In this document: positions 27,262 to 35,936 of the stretch, one piece after another
How positions within the stretch are numbered: position 1 is the stretch's first letter
Layout of the letters: every line of letters starts with the position of its first letter
Assembly: GCF_015752155.1 (NCBI RefSeq)
Contig: NZ_JADOVI010000013.1
Location: forward strand, 1 to 64,000
Length of the DNA: 64,000 nt
Origin: Cryobacterium sp. MP_M3
Lineage (GTDB): Bacteria > Actinomycetota > Actinomycetes > Actinomycetales > Microbacteriaceae
Direction of reading: 5' to 3'
Position numbers and translations under genes: made by a program
Notes under the pieces: model-generated
What the model was told of the DNA's origin: nothing
The model's database searches: none
The model's input: the letters and a program-made list of their open reading frames with translations, nothing else

Positions 27262-28392
27262 TTAGGCCGCGGCGTCGGCCGGTTCGGCTGGTTCTTCGGG
27301 GCCGTCGAGGCGCGGGCGGAGGGCGGCAAGGATGCGCTTGACGTCCATGGCGACGGAGGAGGCCACCGCCATCGAGGTGATCGGGGCGGTGCCCCTGTGT
27401 TCGTCGAGTTCGGCCAGCAGGGCCTCGACGGCGGCATCCGCCTCGCCGATCGCCGCCTGTTCGGACTCGTCCGGGTCCCAATCCCTCAGCGCTGCGGCGA
27501 CGGCGGCCAGGGCGGCGCTGACGTGGGGCCGAAGTTCCGGGTGGAGCTCGAGGGGAACGGGTGTTCCCCAGACGGCGCCGGCCAGGACATCGGTCAGGTC
27601 GCGCACGTGGAAGGTGGCGGTCTCGAACGCGGACAGGTCGTCGTAGTCCGCGGAAAGATTTCGGCGGTGAATGCGGGCCCGGGGATTGCCTTTGCGGCTG
27701 TCGTCCGCGTAAAGCAGCGCGATCCGTACCTCGCGGCCGAGCTCCACGAGCGCCAGGTTCCGCGTGGCCCAGCTGTCGCGCTCGGGCGGCCAGTCTTCGG
27801 TCAGCGCCTCGGAGACCTCGATGAGATGGTCGGCCAGGGTCGTGCGGAACCGCGTCAGCTGCCGGCCGACAGCGTCGAAGGCCAGCGGCGGCAGCACCAG
27901 GAGATTGACGGCCAGGCCGATCAGGATCCCGAGGCTCATCTGCTCGAGGTACCCGATCGAGTAGCCGTCCGCGTTCGGGCCGCCGATGATCAGCACGAAC
28001 AGGGCCGTCACCGGGATGTACTCCCGGTTCGGGCCGAACCAGCCCGTGGCCGCGATCACGGCGCCGATGCCGACCGCGAGCGAGATCGTGAACACGTTGG
28101 GCTGGCTGAAGATGAGCACCGCGGCCGCGAGGAGGATGCCGACCGCCAGCCCGCCCAGGGTCTGCAGGGCGTTCCTCACCGAGCTCATCAGCGTGGGGTA
28201 CATGCTCACGAGCGCGCCCAGTGGTGCGTAGTAGGGGTACTCGTCGGCGACGCCCGGCAGGAGCGGCGCCACCGACCAGGCGATCGCCACGGCGACTGCG
28301 GCCTTCAGTGCCTGGACGAGCTTGAGATTGGTGGCGGTCTTGCCGACCCAGGAAATGGCGGTGCGCGCCGGGCGTGCGGCCGACCTGGTCAA
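27262..28392 (-). CDS. FUSC/aromatic acid exporter family membrane protein
   Basis: A 376-aa protein with about six N-terminal membrane helices (residues 25-170, including YYAPLGALVSMYPTLMSSVRNALQTLGGLAVGILLAA-type repeats). A cytoplasmic helical C-terminal half follows (RQLTRFRTTLADHL, a probable coiled coil). The pattern fits the FUSC/ArAE family, which exports aromatic carboxylates in some bacteria. Translation probably starts at TTG 28392, whose TTGA overlaps the upstream acetyltransferase stop, so the two are coupled. Confidence 0.8.
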   Translation of the reverse strand: MTRSAARPARTAISWVGKTATNLKLVQALKAAVAVAIAWSVAPLLPGVADEYPYYAPLGALVSMYPTLMSSVRNALQTLGGLAVGILLAAAVLIFSQPNVFTISLAVGIGAVIAATGWFGPNREYIPVTALFVLIIGGPNADGYSIGYLEQMSLGILIGLAVNLLVLPPLAFDAVGRQLTRFRTTLADHLIEVSEALTEDWPPERDSWATRNLALVELGREVRIALLYADDSRKGNPRARIHRRNLSADYDDLSAFETATFHVRDLTDVLAGAVWGTPVPLELHPELRPHVSAALAAVAAALRDWDPDESEQAAIGEADAAVEALLAELDEHRGTAPITSMAVASSVAMDVKRILAALRPRLDGPEEPAEPADAAA

Positions 28393-28898
28393 CGGGTGCC
28401 CGCCCCGCGGTCCGGATCGGCTGCGTGGCGGCCGGAGGGAGTGAGGTCTTTCGCGAAGCAGACGCTGAACTCCTCACCCACGTACTGTCCGAACGGGGCG
28501 ATCTCCCGGTAGCCGCACCGCCGGTAGAACGCCAGGGCGGCGTCGCTCTGCGGTCCGGTCTCCAGCACGACCTGACGGATGCCGGCGGCCAGGGCATCCG
28601 CTTCGGCCCGGGCGAGCAGGCGGCCGGCGACGCCGCGGCCGCGCGCGTCCGGGTGCACGAACATCCGTTTCAGCTCGGCGGTGCCGTCGCCCTGGCTCAC
28701 GAGCGCGGCGATGCCCAGCGCCAGGCCGGATACGTCCCGCGCCGCATAGAAGGTCACGCCGGGCAGTTCGAGCTCGTCGACGCCGAGCAGGAAGTTGCTT
28801 TCGGGCGGGTAGAGGGACTGCGCGTACTCGGCGCTCTGGCGGAGCAGGGCGGCGATCCCGGGCTGCCTGGGCGACTCGATCGCTATGGTCGTCAGCAT
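28389..28898 (-). CDS. GNAT-family N-acetyltransferase
   Basis: A 169-aa protein with the GNAT acetyl-CoA loop ELKRMFVHPDARGRGVAGRLLARAE followed by VVLETGPQSDAALAFYRRCGY. This is close to the YsnE/PaiA-like putative acetyltransferases. The substrate is unknown. Its stop overlaps the TTG start of the FUSC gene, which suggests a two-gene operon, for example with modification and export of one compound. Confidence 0.88.
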   Translation of the reverse strand: MLTTIAIESPRQPGIAALLRQSAEYAQSLYPPESNFLLGVDELELPGVTFYAARDVSGLALGIAALVSQGDGTAELKRMFVHPDARGRGVAGRLLARAEADALAAGIRQVVLETGPQSDAALAFYRRCGYREIAPFGQYVGEEFSVCFAKDLTPSGRHAADPDRGAGTR

Positions 28899-28976
28899 GG
28901 AATCAGACTAGACGGAGAAAGCGGTCCGTGACTTAAGGGCATCGATCGGGTAACGTAGGTAAGTCGGCTCTTGACA

Positions 28977-29001
28977 CCGCGCAATTTTTACGTGTGCGCG
29001 G
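28977..29001 (+). promoter_or_regulatory. Hairpin in the helicase leader region
   Basis: CCGCGCA (28977-28983) and TGCGCGG (28995-29001) form a perfect 7-bp stem around an 11-nt AT-rich loop. A TTGACA hexamer sits just upstream at 28971-28976 without a good -10 at 17 bp. The 264-bp spacer before the helicase ATG holds no ORF that looks coding. A long structured leader, as on cold-shock mRNAs, is possible but unproven. Confidence 0.4.
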
Positions 29002-29162
29002 ATGGGTTTGTAAGTCAGGATGGGCCGGTTTCCCAGTAATCCGCTGGTGAAAAATCACTGTATGTGAACGGCCCCGGCCATAGACTGCCCGGGTTCTCAG
29101 GTTGCGTCGCGCATGTGCGTCGTCGTTCTGCCATGTACTCAACACAACCCAGGAACTTTTCT

Positions 29163-31346
29163 ATGCCTAATAGCAAGAATCCGGCCGTCGGTCGTTCGAA
29201 CAAGAACTACGATCCCAAGTACTCCGCCAAGGGCGGACCGTCCAAGGGCGGCCCCGCACGCGGCGGCAGCGCCCCGGGCAGCAAGAGCCCCGGACACCGC
29301 GGCCACCACGACGACGCCGCGGCGCCGAAGAAGGCCCGCTGGAACGCCGGAGAGCGCGCGGACCGCGCCGCCGGCCGCCCGGCCAACGACCGTCCCGCCT
29401 ACGGCAACGACCGCCCGGCCTACGGCCAGCGCTCGGAGCGTCCCGCCTACGGTGACCGCCCGAACCGTACCGAACGCCCGGCGTACAACAACGACCGTCC
29501 CCGCACGGACCGTCCCGCCTACAACAACGACCGTCCGTCGTACAACGGCGCCCCGCGCACGGATCGCCCGACTCACAGCAACACCGAGCGTCCGTCCTAC
29601 AACGACCGTGCCCGCACGGATCGTCCGGCGTACAACAATGACCGTCCTCGTACGGACCGTCCGGCTTACGGTGACCGCGCTCCGCGCACGGACCGTCCGG
29701 CGTACAACAACGACCGTCCCCGCACGGACCGTCCCGCCTACGGTGACCGCGCCCCGCGCACCGATCGCCCCGCCTACACCAACGACCGTCCGTCCTACGG
29801 CGACCGCGCTCCGCGCACGGACCGTCCGGCGTACAACAACGACCGTCCCCGCACGGACCGTCCGGCCTACAACAACGACCGCCCCTCCTACGGCGACCGT
29901 CCGGCCCGCTCGAACTCCGACCGTCCGTCCTACGGTGACCGTCCGGCGCGTTCGAACTCCGACCGCCCGTCCTACGGCGACCGTCCGGCCCGCACCGAGC
30001 GTCCCTCCTATGGGGACCGCCCCGAGCGCTCGCACTCCGACCGCCCGAACCGGTCGCACGACGACGGCGGCCACTCCAGCAACTTCTACCCGAGCCGCGA
30101 CACCAAGGCGCACTTCGCCGCCGGTGACGACGTGGTTCTCGAGCGCCTGGAAGCCATCGCGACCACGGCTGCTGAAGTCGTCGGCGTGACCTTCGCAGAC
30201 CTCGGCCTCGGCGAGAACATCGTCCGCGAGCTCGCCACCCTCGGCGCCGCCACCCCGTTCCCGATCCAGGCTGCGACCATCCCGGATGTCCTCGCCGGCC
30301 GCGACGTGCTCGGCCGCGGCAAGACCGGTTCAGGCAAGACAATCGCCTTCGGCGCTCCCCTCGTGGAGAAGCTGCTCGAGAACAACGGCGCCAAGGACCG
30401 CAAGATGGCCCGCAAGCCCCGCGCGCTCATCCTGGCCCCGACCCGTGAGCTGGCCCTGCAGATCGACCGCACCATCCAGCCCATCGCCCGCAGCGTCGGC
30501 CTCTTCACCACCCAGATCTACGGCGGTGTTCCGCAGTACCGCCAGGTCAGCGCCCTGCAGCGCGGCGTGGACATCATCATCGGCACCGCCGGCCGCATCG
30601 AAGACCTCATCGAGCAGGGTCGCCTCGACCTGTCCGAGGTTGTCGTCACCGTCCTCGACGAGGCCGACTACATGTGCGACCTCGGCTTCCTCGAGCCGGT
30701 TCAGCGCATCCTGCGCCTGACCAAGAAGGGCGGCCAGAAGCTGCTCTTCTCGGCCACCCTGGACAAGGGCGTCGCCCAGCTGGTCAAGGAATTCCTGACC
30801 AACCCGGCCGTGCACGAGGTTGCCGGTGAAGACCAGGCCTCCTCCACGATCGACCACCGCGTGCTCATGATCGAACACCGTGACAAGAGCGCCATCATCG
30901 GCCAGCTCGTCGACCGCCAGGGCAAGACGCTGATCTTCTCCCGCACCCGTGCCTACGCGGAGCAGCTCGCCGAGCAGCTCGAAGACGCCGGCGTGAAGGC
31001 GACCAGCCTGCACGGCGACCTGAACCAGGCCCGCCGCACCCGCAACCTGCAGATGCTGACCAGCGGTCGCGTCAACGTGCTGGTGGCAACGGATGTCGCA
31101 GCCCGCGGCATCCACGTGGACGACATCGACCTGGTCATCCAGGCCGACGCCCCCGACGAGTACAAGACCTACCTGCACCGCTCGGGCCGCACCGGCCGCG
31201 CCGGCAAGTCCGGCACCGTGGTCACGCTCATCCCGAAGCAGCGTCGCCGCCGCATGGACGAGCTGCTCGGCCGCGCCGAGATCGAGGCCAGCTTCACCAG
31301 CGCGACCCCGGGCGACTCCGCGGTCAGCGACCTCGCGGGCATCTAA
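29163..31346 (+). CDS. DEAD-box RNA helicase with a long repetitive N-terminal extension
   Basis: A 727-aa protein. Residues 1-74 are Lys/Gly/Ser-rich. About 75-300 is a low-complexity array of DRPAY, NNDRPRT and GDRAPRT units, very rich in Arg, Asp, Pro and Tyr. The helicase core follows: Q motif near FADLGLG...PFPIQ, GSGKT with Lys392, PTRELA, the DEAD box at 499-502, SAT, a GDLNQARRTRNL segment, ATDVAARGIH and HRSGRTGR. It would unwind RNA, for example in ribosome assembly or cold adaptation. Such basic tails usually sit at the C-terminus in bacteria. The ATG at 29163 is preceded by CCCAGGAAC. Confidence 0.93.
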   Translation: MPNSKNPAVGRSNKNYDPKYSAKGGPSKGGPARGGSAPGSKSPGHRGHHDDAAAPKKARWNAGERADRAAGRPANDRPAYGNDRPAYGQRSERPAYGDRPNRTERPAYNNDRPRTDRPAYNNDRPSYNGAPRTDRPTHSNTERPSYNDRARTDRPAYNNDRPRTDRPAYGDRAPRTDRPAYNNDRPRTDRPAYGDRAPRTDRPAYTNDRPSYGDRAPRTDRPAYNNDRPRTDRPAYNNDRPSYGDRPARSNSDRPSYGDRPARSNSDRPSYGDRPARTERPSYGDRPERSHSDRPNRSHDDGGHSSNFYPSRDTKAHFAAGDDVVLERLEAIATTAAEVVGVTFADLGLGENIVRELATLGAATPFPIQAATIPDVLAGRDVLGRGKTGSGKTIAFGAPLVEKLLENNGAKDRKMARKPRALILAPTRELALQIDRTIQPIARSVGLFTTQIYGGVPQYRQVSALQRGVDIIIGTAGRIEDLIEQGRLDLSEVVVTVLDEADYMCDLGFLEPVQRILRLTKKGGQKLLFSATLDKGVAQLVKEFLTNPAVHEVAGEDQASSTIDHRVLMIEHRDKSAIIGQLVDRQGKTLIFSRTRAYAEQLAEQLEDAGVKATSLHGDLNQARRTRNLQMLTSGRVNVLVATDVAARGIHVDDIDLVIQADAPDEYKTYLHRSGRTGRAGKSGTVVTLIPKQRRRRMDELLGRAEIEASFTSATPGDSAVSDLAGI
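29388..30060 (+). repeat. Minisatellite-like coding repeats in the helicase gene
   Basis: Related units of about 15-36 bp recur, built from GACCGTCC(G/C)GC(C/G)TAC, AACAACGACCGTCCCCGCACG and GGTGACCGCGCTCCGCGCACG. All are multiples of three, so they keep the frame. High identity between units suggests recent expansion and possible length variation between strains. Confidence 0.85.
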
Positions 31347-31368
31347 CCCGCCGCACCCGCACTACGAA

Positions 31369-31407
31369 GCAGAGGCAGCCACCGTCACGGTGGCTGCCTC
31401 TGCTTTT
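31369..31407 (+). terminator. Rho-independent terminator after the helicase gene
   Basis: A 17-nt inverted repeat (GCAGAGGCAGCCACCGT with ACGGTGGCTGCCTCTGC, 1 nt between) is followed by TTTT. It lies 23 nt after the helicase stop and 13 nt from the stop of the convergent usp gene, so it may serve both directions. Confidence 0.9.
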
Positions 31408-31419
31408 CGTCGTGGAGGG

Positions 31420-31917
31420 CTAGTGCCGCGGCCGGGCGACCAGCACGGGGCACTCGGCCAGGCGCACGCACTGGTCGCTCACCGAACCGAGCAGCAGGCC
31501 GGCCAGGCCGCCGCGACCCCGGGACCCGACCACGAGCATCCGCGCGTGCCGGGAGACCTCGATCAGGCTGCGCGCCGCACTGGCGTGCACCGCGAGGTAG
31601 TCGACGGTGACGCCCGGGAAACCGGCGACATTGGTGTGCACGTCGTCGATCAGGGCCGAGCGCACCGCGGCGGCATACTCGGGGAACGACGAGACGTAGC
31701 CGAATTCCCAGTTCGCCGGCCGGGGCGCGGTTTCAATCGACCAGGCGCGCACGATGACGACGGGGGAGTGCAGCCGATCGGCCAGTTCGAGGGCGGTGGC
31801 CAGCGCATGGTCCGCCCCGCTCGAACCGTCGTGGCCGACCACGATGCTGCCGGCCGGTGCCGGGGGCACGGCCGAATCCTGTGGGGCGGGCGGGGGAACG
31901 GTGCCTTCGGTGCTCAT
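31420..31917 (-). CDS. Universal stress protein (UspA family)
   Basis: A 165-aa single Usp domain after a Pro-rich leader of about 22 residues. Seen: GSIVVGHDGSSGADHALATALELAD (beta-1 and Asp) and the ATP-binding signature GSRGRGGLAGLLLGSVS near the C-terminus, then CPVLVARP. The intact G-x2-G-x9-GS motif points to an ATP-binding member. It is monocistronic, convergent with the helicase gene. Confidence 0.9.
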   Translation of the reverse strand: MSTEGTVPPPAPQDSAVPPAPAGSIVVGHDGSSGADHALATALELADRLHSPVVIVRAWSIETAPRPANWEFGYVSSFPEYAAAVRSALIDDVHTNVAGFPGVTVDYLAVHASAARSLIEVSRHARMLVVGSRGRGGLAGLLLGSVSDQCVRLAECPVLVARPRH

Positions 31918-31991
31918 CGCTGACTCTCCGAACTGGTGCGCGGGTGCGGAATGCGTCCTCGTGATCCCACCCTAGCCACGTTGGGCTACGG

Positions 31992-32390
31992 TTACCGGTC
32001 CGGGGCGTCGATGATCAGGTTGGTGATTCTCGCGGTGCAGAGCCGGCGGCCCTGGTCGTCGCTGATCACGATCTCATGGGACGCGATGGTGCGGCCCAAC
32101 CGGATGGCCGTGGCCACCCCGGTCACGATGCCCTCCCGCGCCGCGAGGTGGTGGGTCGCGTTGATGTCGAGGCCCACGGCGCTCCGGCCTGGCCCGGCGT
32201 GGATCACGGCCGCCCACGAGCCGAGCGCCTCGGCGAAGGCGACGGATGCCCCGCCGTGCAGCAGCCCGAACGACTGCCGGTTGCCCTCGACGGGCATCGT
32301 CGCGACGACACGTTCGGCGGACTGCTCGAGGATGGTCACGCCCATCTTCAGGTCGAGCTCGCCGAGGGTGATCTTCCAGCTGTCGTTCAC
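31992..32390 (-). CDS. Hotdog-fold thioesterase (PaaI/YdiI-like)
   Basis: A 132-aa protein from a GTG at 32390. The hotdog signature QSFGLLHGGASVAFAEALGSWAA, then GLDINATHHLAARE, matches acyl-CoA thioesterases such as YdiI/EntH and PaaI; Glu in FAEALGS is the probable catalytic base. It follows the TetR gene (PaaR candidate) in the same direction with a 49-bp gap. It may hydrolyse aryl- or acyl-CoA thioesters, possibly as a safety valve for the phenylacetate pathway. Confidence 0.85.
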   Translation of the reverse strand: MNDSWKITLGELDLKMGVTILEQSAERVVATMPVEGNRQSFGLLHGGASVAFAEALGSWAAVIHAGPGRSAVGLDINATHHLAAREGIVTGVATAIRLGRTIASHEIVISDDQGRRLCTARITNLIIDAPDR

Positions 32391-32439
32391 GTTTCTCTTT
32401 TCCTGATGACGGTGGCGACGGTGCTCGACCACCGAATCG

Positions 32440-33048
32440 CTACTTCTGTGCCGACACGCGGAGGCCGTCGAGCGCCACGGCGAGCACGTCGTCGGCGAGC
32501 TGGGCCGCGTCTTCCGGGCCTTCCGGGCGGTACCACTCGGCGATCGAGTTGACCATGCCGAACAGCAGCCGGGTGACGACGCGCGGGTCGATGTCGCTGC
32601 GGAGCGACCCCTCGTCGCGCGCCTCGGTGACGAGGGCCGTGACGGCCTTGTCGAAGGCGCGCCGGCGGGACAGGGCCGAGCGTTCGACATCCGTGTTGCC
32701 GCGCACCCGCAGCAGCAGCGTCACGTACGGCAGCCGGTCGGTGAGCACCCGGACCGCCCCGCGCAGCACCCCGGCCAGGCGATCGATCGCCGGGCCGACC
32801 TGGGCGCTCTCCTCCGTGAGCACACCCTCGAGGCCGTCCAGGGCCTCGGCGAGGGCGAGCTCGAGAAGCTCGTCCTTCGACGCGAAGTGGTGGTAGATCG
32901 CCGACTTGGACAGGGCGAGCCGGGTCGCGAGCACGCCCATCGAGGTGGCGTCGTAGCCGAACTCGATGAACGCGGCCACGGCCACCTCGAGGATGGCGCG
33001 CTGATCGTAGCCGGGACGCCCCCGCCGGGTCAGAGCTTGTTCAGACAT
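32440..33048 (-). CDS. TetR-family regulator, probable PaaR-type repressor of the paa genes
   Basis: A 202-aa protein with an N-terminal TetR domain (RAILEVAVAAFIEFGYDATSMGVLATRLALSKSAIYHHFASKDELL) and a helical ligand domain of the TetR_C family seen in actinobacterial PaaR-like proteins. The ATG at 33048 is preferred; an upstream ATG at 33066 adds 6 residues. It is 5 kb from the paa operons, whose divergent spacer carries a site of PaaR type. Phenylacetyl-CoA would be the expected effector; this link is inference. Confidence 0.82.
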   Translation of the reverse strand: MSEQALTRRGRPGYDQRAILEVAVAAFIEFGYDATSMGVLATRLALSKSAIYHHFASKDELLELALAEALDGLEGVLTEESAQVGPAIDRLAGVLRGAVRVLTDRLPYVTLLLRVRGNTDVERSALSRRRAFDKAVTALVTEARDEGSLRSDIDPRVVTRLLFGMVNSIAEWYRPEGPEDAAQLADDVLAVALDGLRVSAQK

Positions 33049-33127
33049 TACGGAGAAGTCTCTCATGTGGGGAGCCGAACTGGTTGATGGTGAGGGCCGT
33101 GGACGCAGCTGCATCGGTGCGCGCCCG

Positions 33128-33964
33128 TCAGCGCACGGACTTCCGCTCGTAGATCGCCATCGACCAGACGTACCCGACGACGATCAGCACGACGCACCAG
33201 CCGACCGCCAGCACCGGGTTCCCGCCGAGCGGGGTGCCGAGCAGGAGCCCGCGAATGGTCTCGATGAACGGGGTGAAGGGCTGGTAGTCGGCGAATCCCT
33301 GCAGCCAGGTCGGCATGGAGTCCGTCGGCACGAAGCCGCTCCCGAGCATCGGCAGCAGGAGCAGCACGACCGGCAGGTTGCTGGCCGTCTCGACCGACTT
33401 GGCCTGGATGCCCATGGCGACGCCGACCCAGCTGGTCGCATAGGCGATGAGGGCGATCAGTCCGGCCACGGCGAGCCATTCGATCGGTCCGGCCGTCGGT
33501 CGGAAACCGATCAGCAGACCCACGCAGAGCACGAGCGCGACGGCGATGACCGCCTGGAGGGCGTTGCCGATCACATGCCCGGCCAGCACTGCGGCGCGAG
33601 AGATCGCCATGGTGCGGAACCTGGCGGTGATGCCCTCCTTCATGTCCATCGAGACCGTGGTGGCCGTGCCGCCGGCGGTGCCGGCGATGGTGATCAACAG
33701 GATGCCCGGCAGGACGTAGGCGAGGTAGGCCTCCCGCCCGCCCGCCGGGTCGACGCCGGGCAGGCCGGCGCCGAGCGTGCCGCCGAAGACGAACACGAAC
33801 AGCAGCAGGATCACGACCGGCCCCAGGATTGTGAAGATCGACAGGCCGGGGTAACGCACCATGTGCAGCAGGTTGCGCCGCAGCATGGTGATCGCGTCGG
33901 TGACGACGTATGAGCGTCGAGTGGCGCCCGGGCCCGCCGGGCCGTGGGCGGTGATGGTGGTCAT
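33128..33964 (-). CDS. ABC-2 type exporter permease (DrrB-like)
   Basis: A 278-aa protein with six predicted membrane helices. It has the DrrB-like opening TMLRRNLLHMVRYPGLSIFTIL and a central MDMKEGITARFRTMAISRAAVLAGHV segment. The C-terminal loop PTWLQGFADYQPFTPFIETIRGLLLG is typical of daunorubicin-type exporters. It overlaps the ATPase gene by 4 bp (ATGA) and forms the exporter with it. The substrate is unknown; lipophilic drugs or lipids are usual for this family. Confidence 0.9.
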   Translation of the reverse strand: MTTITAHGPAGPGATRRSYVVTDAITMLRRNLLHMVRYPGLSIFTILGPVVILLLFVFVFGGTLGAGLPGVDPAGGREAYLAYVLPGILLITIAGTAGGTATTVSMDMKEGITARFRTMAISRAAVLAGHVIGNALQAVIAVALVLCVGLLIGFRPTAGPIEWLAVAGLIALIAYATSWVGVAMGIQAKSVETASNLPVVLLLLPMLGSGFVPTDSMPTWLQGFADYQPFTPFIETIRGLLLGTPLGGNPVLAVGWCVVLIVVGYVWSMAIYERKSVR

Positions 33965-34923
33965 GGTGTCATTCCCTTCTGGTTCACCTGGCCGGACGGC
34001 GCCGTCGTGCCGGTCAGCGCGAGGAACACGTCGTCGAGGTCGGGGGTGTGGATGCTGAGGTCGGCGACCTCGAGACGGGCCGCGTCGAGGCGGTCCAGAA
34101 CGGCGCGGAGGGCGCCGACGCCGCCATCGCTGGGCACGGTGAGCTCCAGCCCGGCGTCGTCGCGCGTGGAATCCCCGAACAGCCGTGAGGCGGAGTCCAG
34201 CGTCGCGGCATCCGTGAAGCGAAGCCGGAGGTGCCCGCCCGGAACGAGGCGCTTGAGCTCGTCGGGCGTTCCGGCGGCGACGATGCGGCCGCCGTCGAGA
34301 ACCGCGATCTGGTTCGCGAGCGCGTCGGCCTCCTCGAGGTTCTGGGTGGTGAGCAGCACGGTCGTGCCGTTCGCGACGAGACCGCGCACGATGTCCCACA
34401 TGGTGCGTCGGCTGCGGGGGTCGAGGCCCGTGGTGGGCTCGTCGAGGAAGATCACCCGGGGTGCCGTCACGAGGGTCATCGCGAGGTCCAGCCGCCGTCG
34501 CATCCCGCCGGAGTAGGTGGCGAGCGGTTTCCGGGCGGCGTCCGCGAGGTCGAACTGTTCGAGCAGTTCGGTCACGCGAGCCGCCCCGCGTTTGGCGCCG
34601 AGGTGGCGCAGCCGGGCCATCAGGAGGAGATTCTCCTCGCCGGTGAGCAGACCGTCGACGGCGGAGAACTGGCCGGTCAGGCCGATCACCGCACGGACGC
34701 CGTCCGGATCGCGCACCGTGTCGAATCCGTGCACGAGGGCCGTCCCGGCGCTCGGCCGCAGCAGTGTGGACAGAATGTGCACGGTCGTCGTCTTGCCGGC
34801 GCCGTTCGGGCCGAGCAGGGCGGTGACGGTGCCCGCGGCGACCGTGAGATCGATGCCGTCGAGCACCACCTTGTCGCCGTAGGATTTTCGCAGCCCGCGG
34901 AGTTCGATCGCTGGAGTGGTCAT
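33961..34923 (-). CDS. ABC exporter ATP-binding protein (DrrA family)
   Basis: A 320-aa protein. Walker A is GPNGAGKTT, the signature YSGGMRRRLDLA and Walker B VIFLDEPTTGLD. The switch position reads TTQNLEEAD, with Gln in place of the usual His, as in DrrA-type proteins. A C-terminal DUF4162-like extension is present. It is the third gene of an operon of RHH regulator, DUF4097, ATPase and permease. Confidence 0.92.
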   Translation of the reverse strand: MTTPAIELRGLRKSYGDKVVLDGIDLTVAAGTVTALLGPNGAGKTTTVHILSTLLRPSAGTALVHGFDTVRDPDGVRAVIGLTGQFSAVDGLLTGEENLLLMARLRHLGAKRGAARVTELLEQFDLADAARKPLATYSGGMRRRLDLAMTLVTAPRVIFLDEPTTGLDPRSRRTMWDIVRGLVANGTTVLLTTQNLEEADALANQIAVLDGGRIVAAGTPDELKRLVPGGHLRLRFTDAATLDSASRLFGDSTRDDAGLELTVPSDGGVGALRAVLDRLDAARLEVADLSIHTPDLDDVFLALTGTTAPSGQVNQKGMTP

Positions 34924-34996
34924 GAGTGGTGGTCCCTTCTGTCGGTTGGCTGGTTGGCTCGCTGGCGGTTGTCAGGGCCGGGCCGGCCGGCGCCTT

Positions 34997-35842
34997 TCAG
35001 CGGGCGCGCTGGATTCTGATGCCGCCCCACTGGGTGCGCGCACGCACCGCGACGGTTTGCTCCGACGGGTCGGGGGCGCGGTCCCCGTCGAGTTCGTTGC
35101 GCACATGCCCGTCCTTCGAGGCCAGGTCTAGCCAGGCCGGGACGCCGGGCCGCACACCGACGGTGACCGGGCCATAGCCGCTCTCCACCTCGATGGCACC
35201 GGCGGAGACCGCGCCGAGATGGATGCTGCCATAGGCGGTCTTCGCTGTGACGGAGGCGAGAGCCCTCGTGATCTCGAGGTCTCCATAGGAGAGCTTGAGG
35301 TCGAGGGCCCCGCCCGACTCTCCGATCGTGATGCTGCCGTGAGAGGCCCTGAGAACGGCGTCGCCACTGATCGTGCCGATCCGAATCTGTCCGTGGTCGG
35401 CCGTGATCTCGCTCCCGCCGTGGATGGTTCCCACCGTGGCGTTGCCGTGCCCGGCGCGAAGCCACAGGTCGCCGGTCGTGTCGACTTCGACGCTTCCGGT
35501 GAGGTTCTTGATGCGGGTGGCGCCGAGACGACCTGCCGTGCGCGCGTTGCCGACCGCGATCTCGGCGGTGAGTCGTGACCCTGCCGGCAGTTCAACCTTC
35601 AGGTCGACCGATTCGGTGGGGCCGATGATGCTGAAGCGGGGCTTCGGGCCGGTGATGGTCAGCCGTTCCCCGTCGAAGGTGACGAGGGTCTCCTCCGCCC
35701 CGCGGCGGTCGACCGACCTCGCCGGGTTCGTGGGCGACACGGTGACGACGGTGTCGGCGCGGTCGCCGGCGACGACCTCGATCTCGCCGACCTGCAGGTT
35801 GATGGCAAGGTCGATCGGGGTGGGGGTGCGGTAGGTGGGCAT
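34997..35842 (-). CDS. DUF4097 beta-helical protein
   Basis: A 281-aa protein made of short beta-strand repeats: GSVEVDTTGDLWLRAGHGNATVGTI, ITADHGQIRIGTISGD and LKLSYGDLEITRA. This is the DUF4097 pattern, a right-handed beta-helix-like fold of unknown function often found with ABC exporters and anti-sigma factors. No signal peptide or membrane segment is visible, so it is probably cytoplasmic. It lies between the RHH regulator and the exporter genes. Confidence 0.8.
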   Translation of the reverse strand: MPTYRTPTPIDLAINLQVGEIEVVAGDRADTVVTVSPTNPARSVDRRGAEETLVTFDGERLTITGPKPRFSIIGPTESVDLKVELPAGSRLTAEIAVGNARTAGRLGATRIKNLTGSVEVDTTGDLWLRAGHGNATVGTIHGGSEITADHGQIRIGTISGDAVLRASHGSITIGESGGALDLKLSYGDLEITRALASVTAKTAYGSIHLGAVSAGAIEVESGYGPVTVGVRPGVPAWLDLASKDGHVRNELDGDRAPDPSEQTVAVRARTQWGGIRIQRAR

Positions 35843-35936
35843 GCTGGCGCTTCCCTTCGAGGGGCGTGGTTGTCCGGCCCCGCGGGGTCGCGGGGCCGGT
35901 ATAGCGACGAGGTGGGCGCGCGAGGCGTGACTGCCC

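Noticed and set aside
29388-30060. Possible CRISPR array because of regular repeats
   Set aside because: Units are in-frame, uneven in length, have no unique spacers, and no cas genes are present.
29139-30342. Antisense frames rich in Val-Arg-Thr repeats opposite the helicase N-terminus
   Set aside because: They mirror the coding repeats of the helicase and have no start signal or domain.
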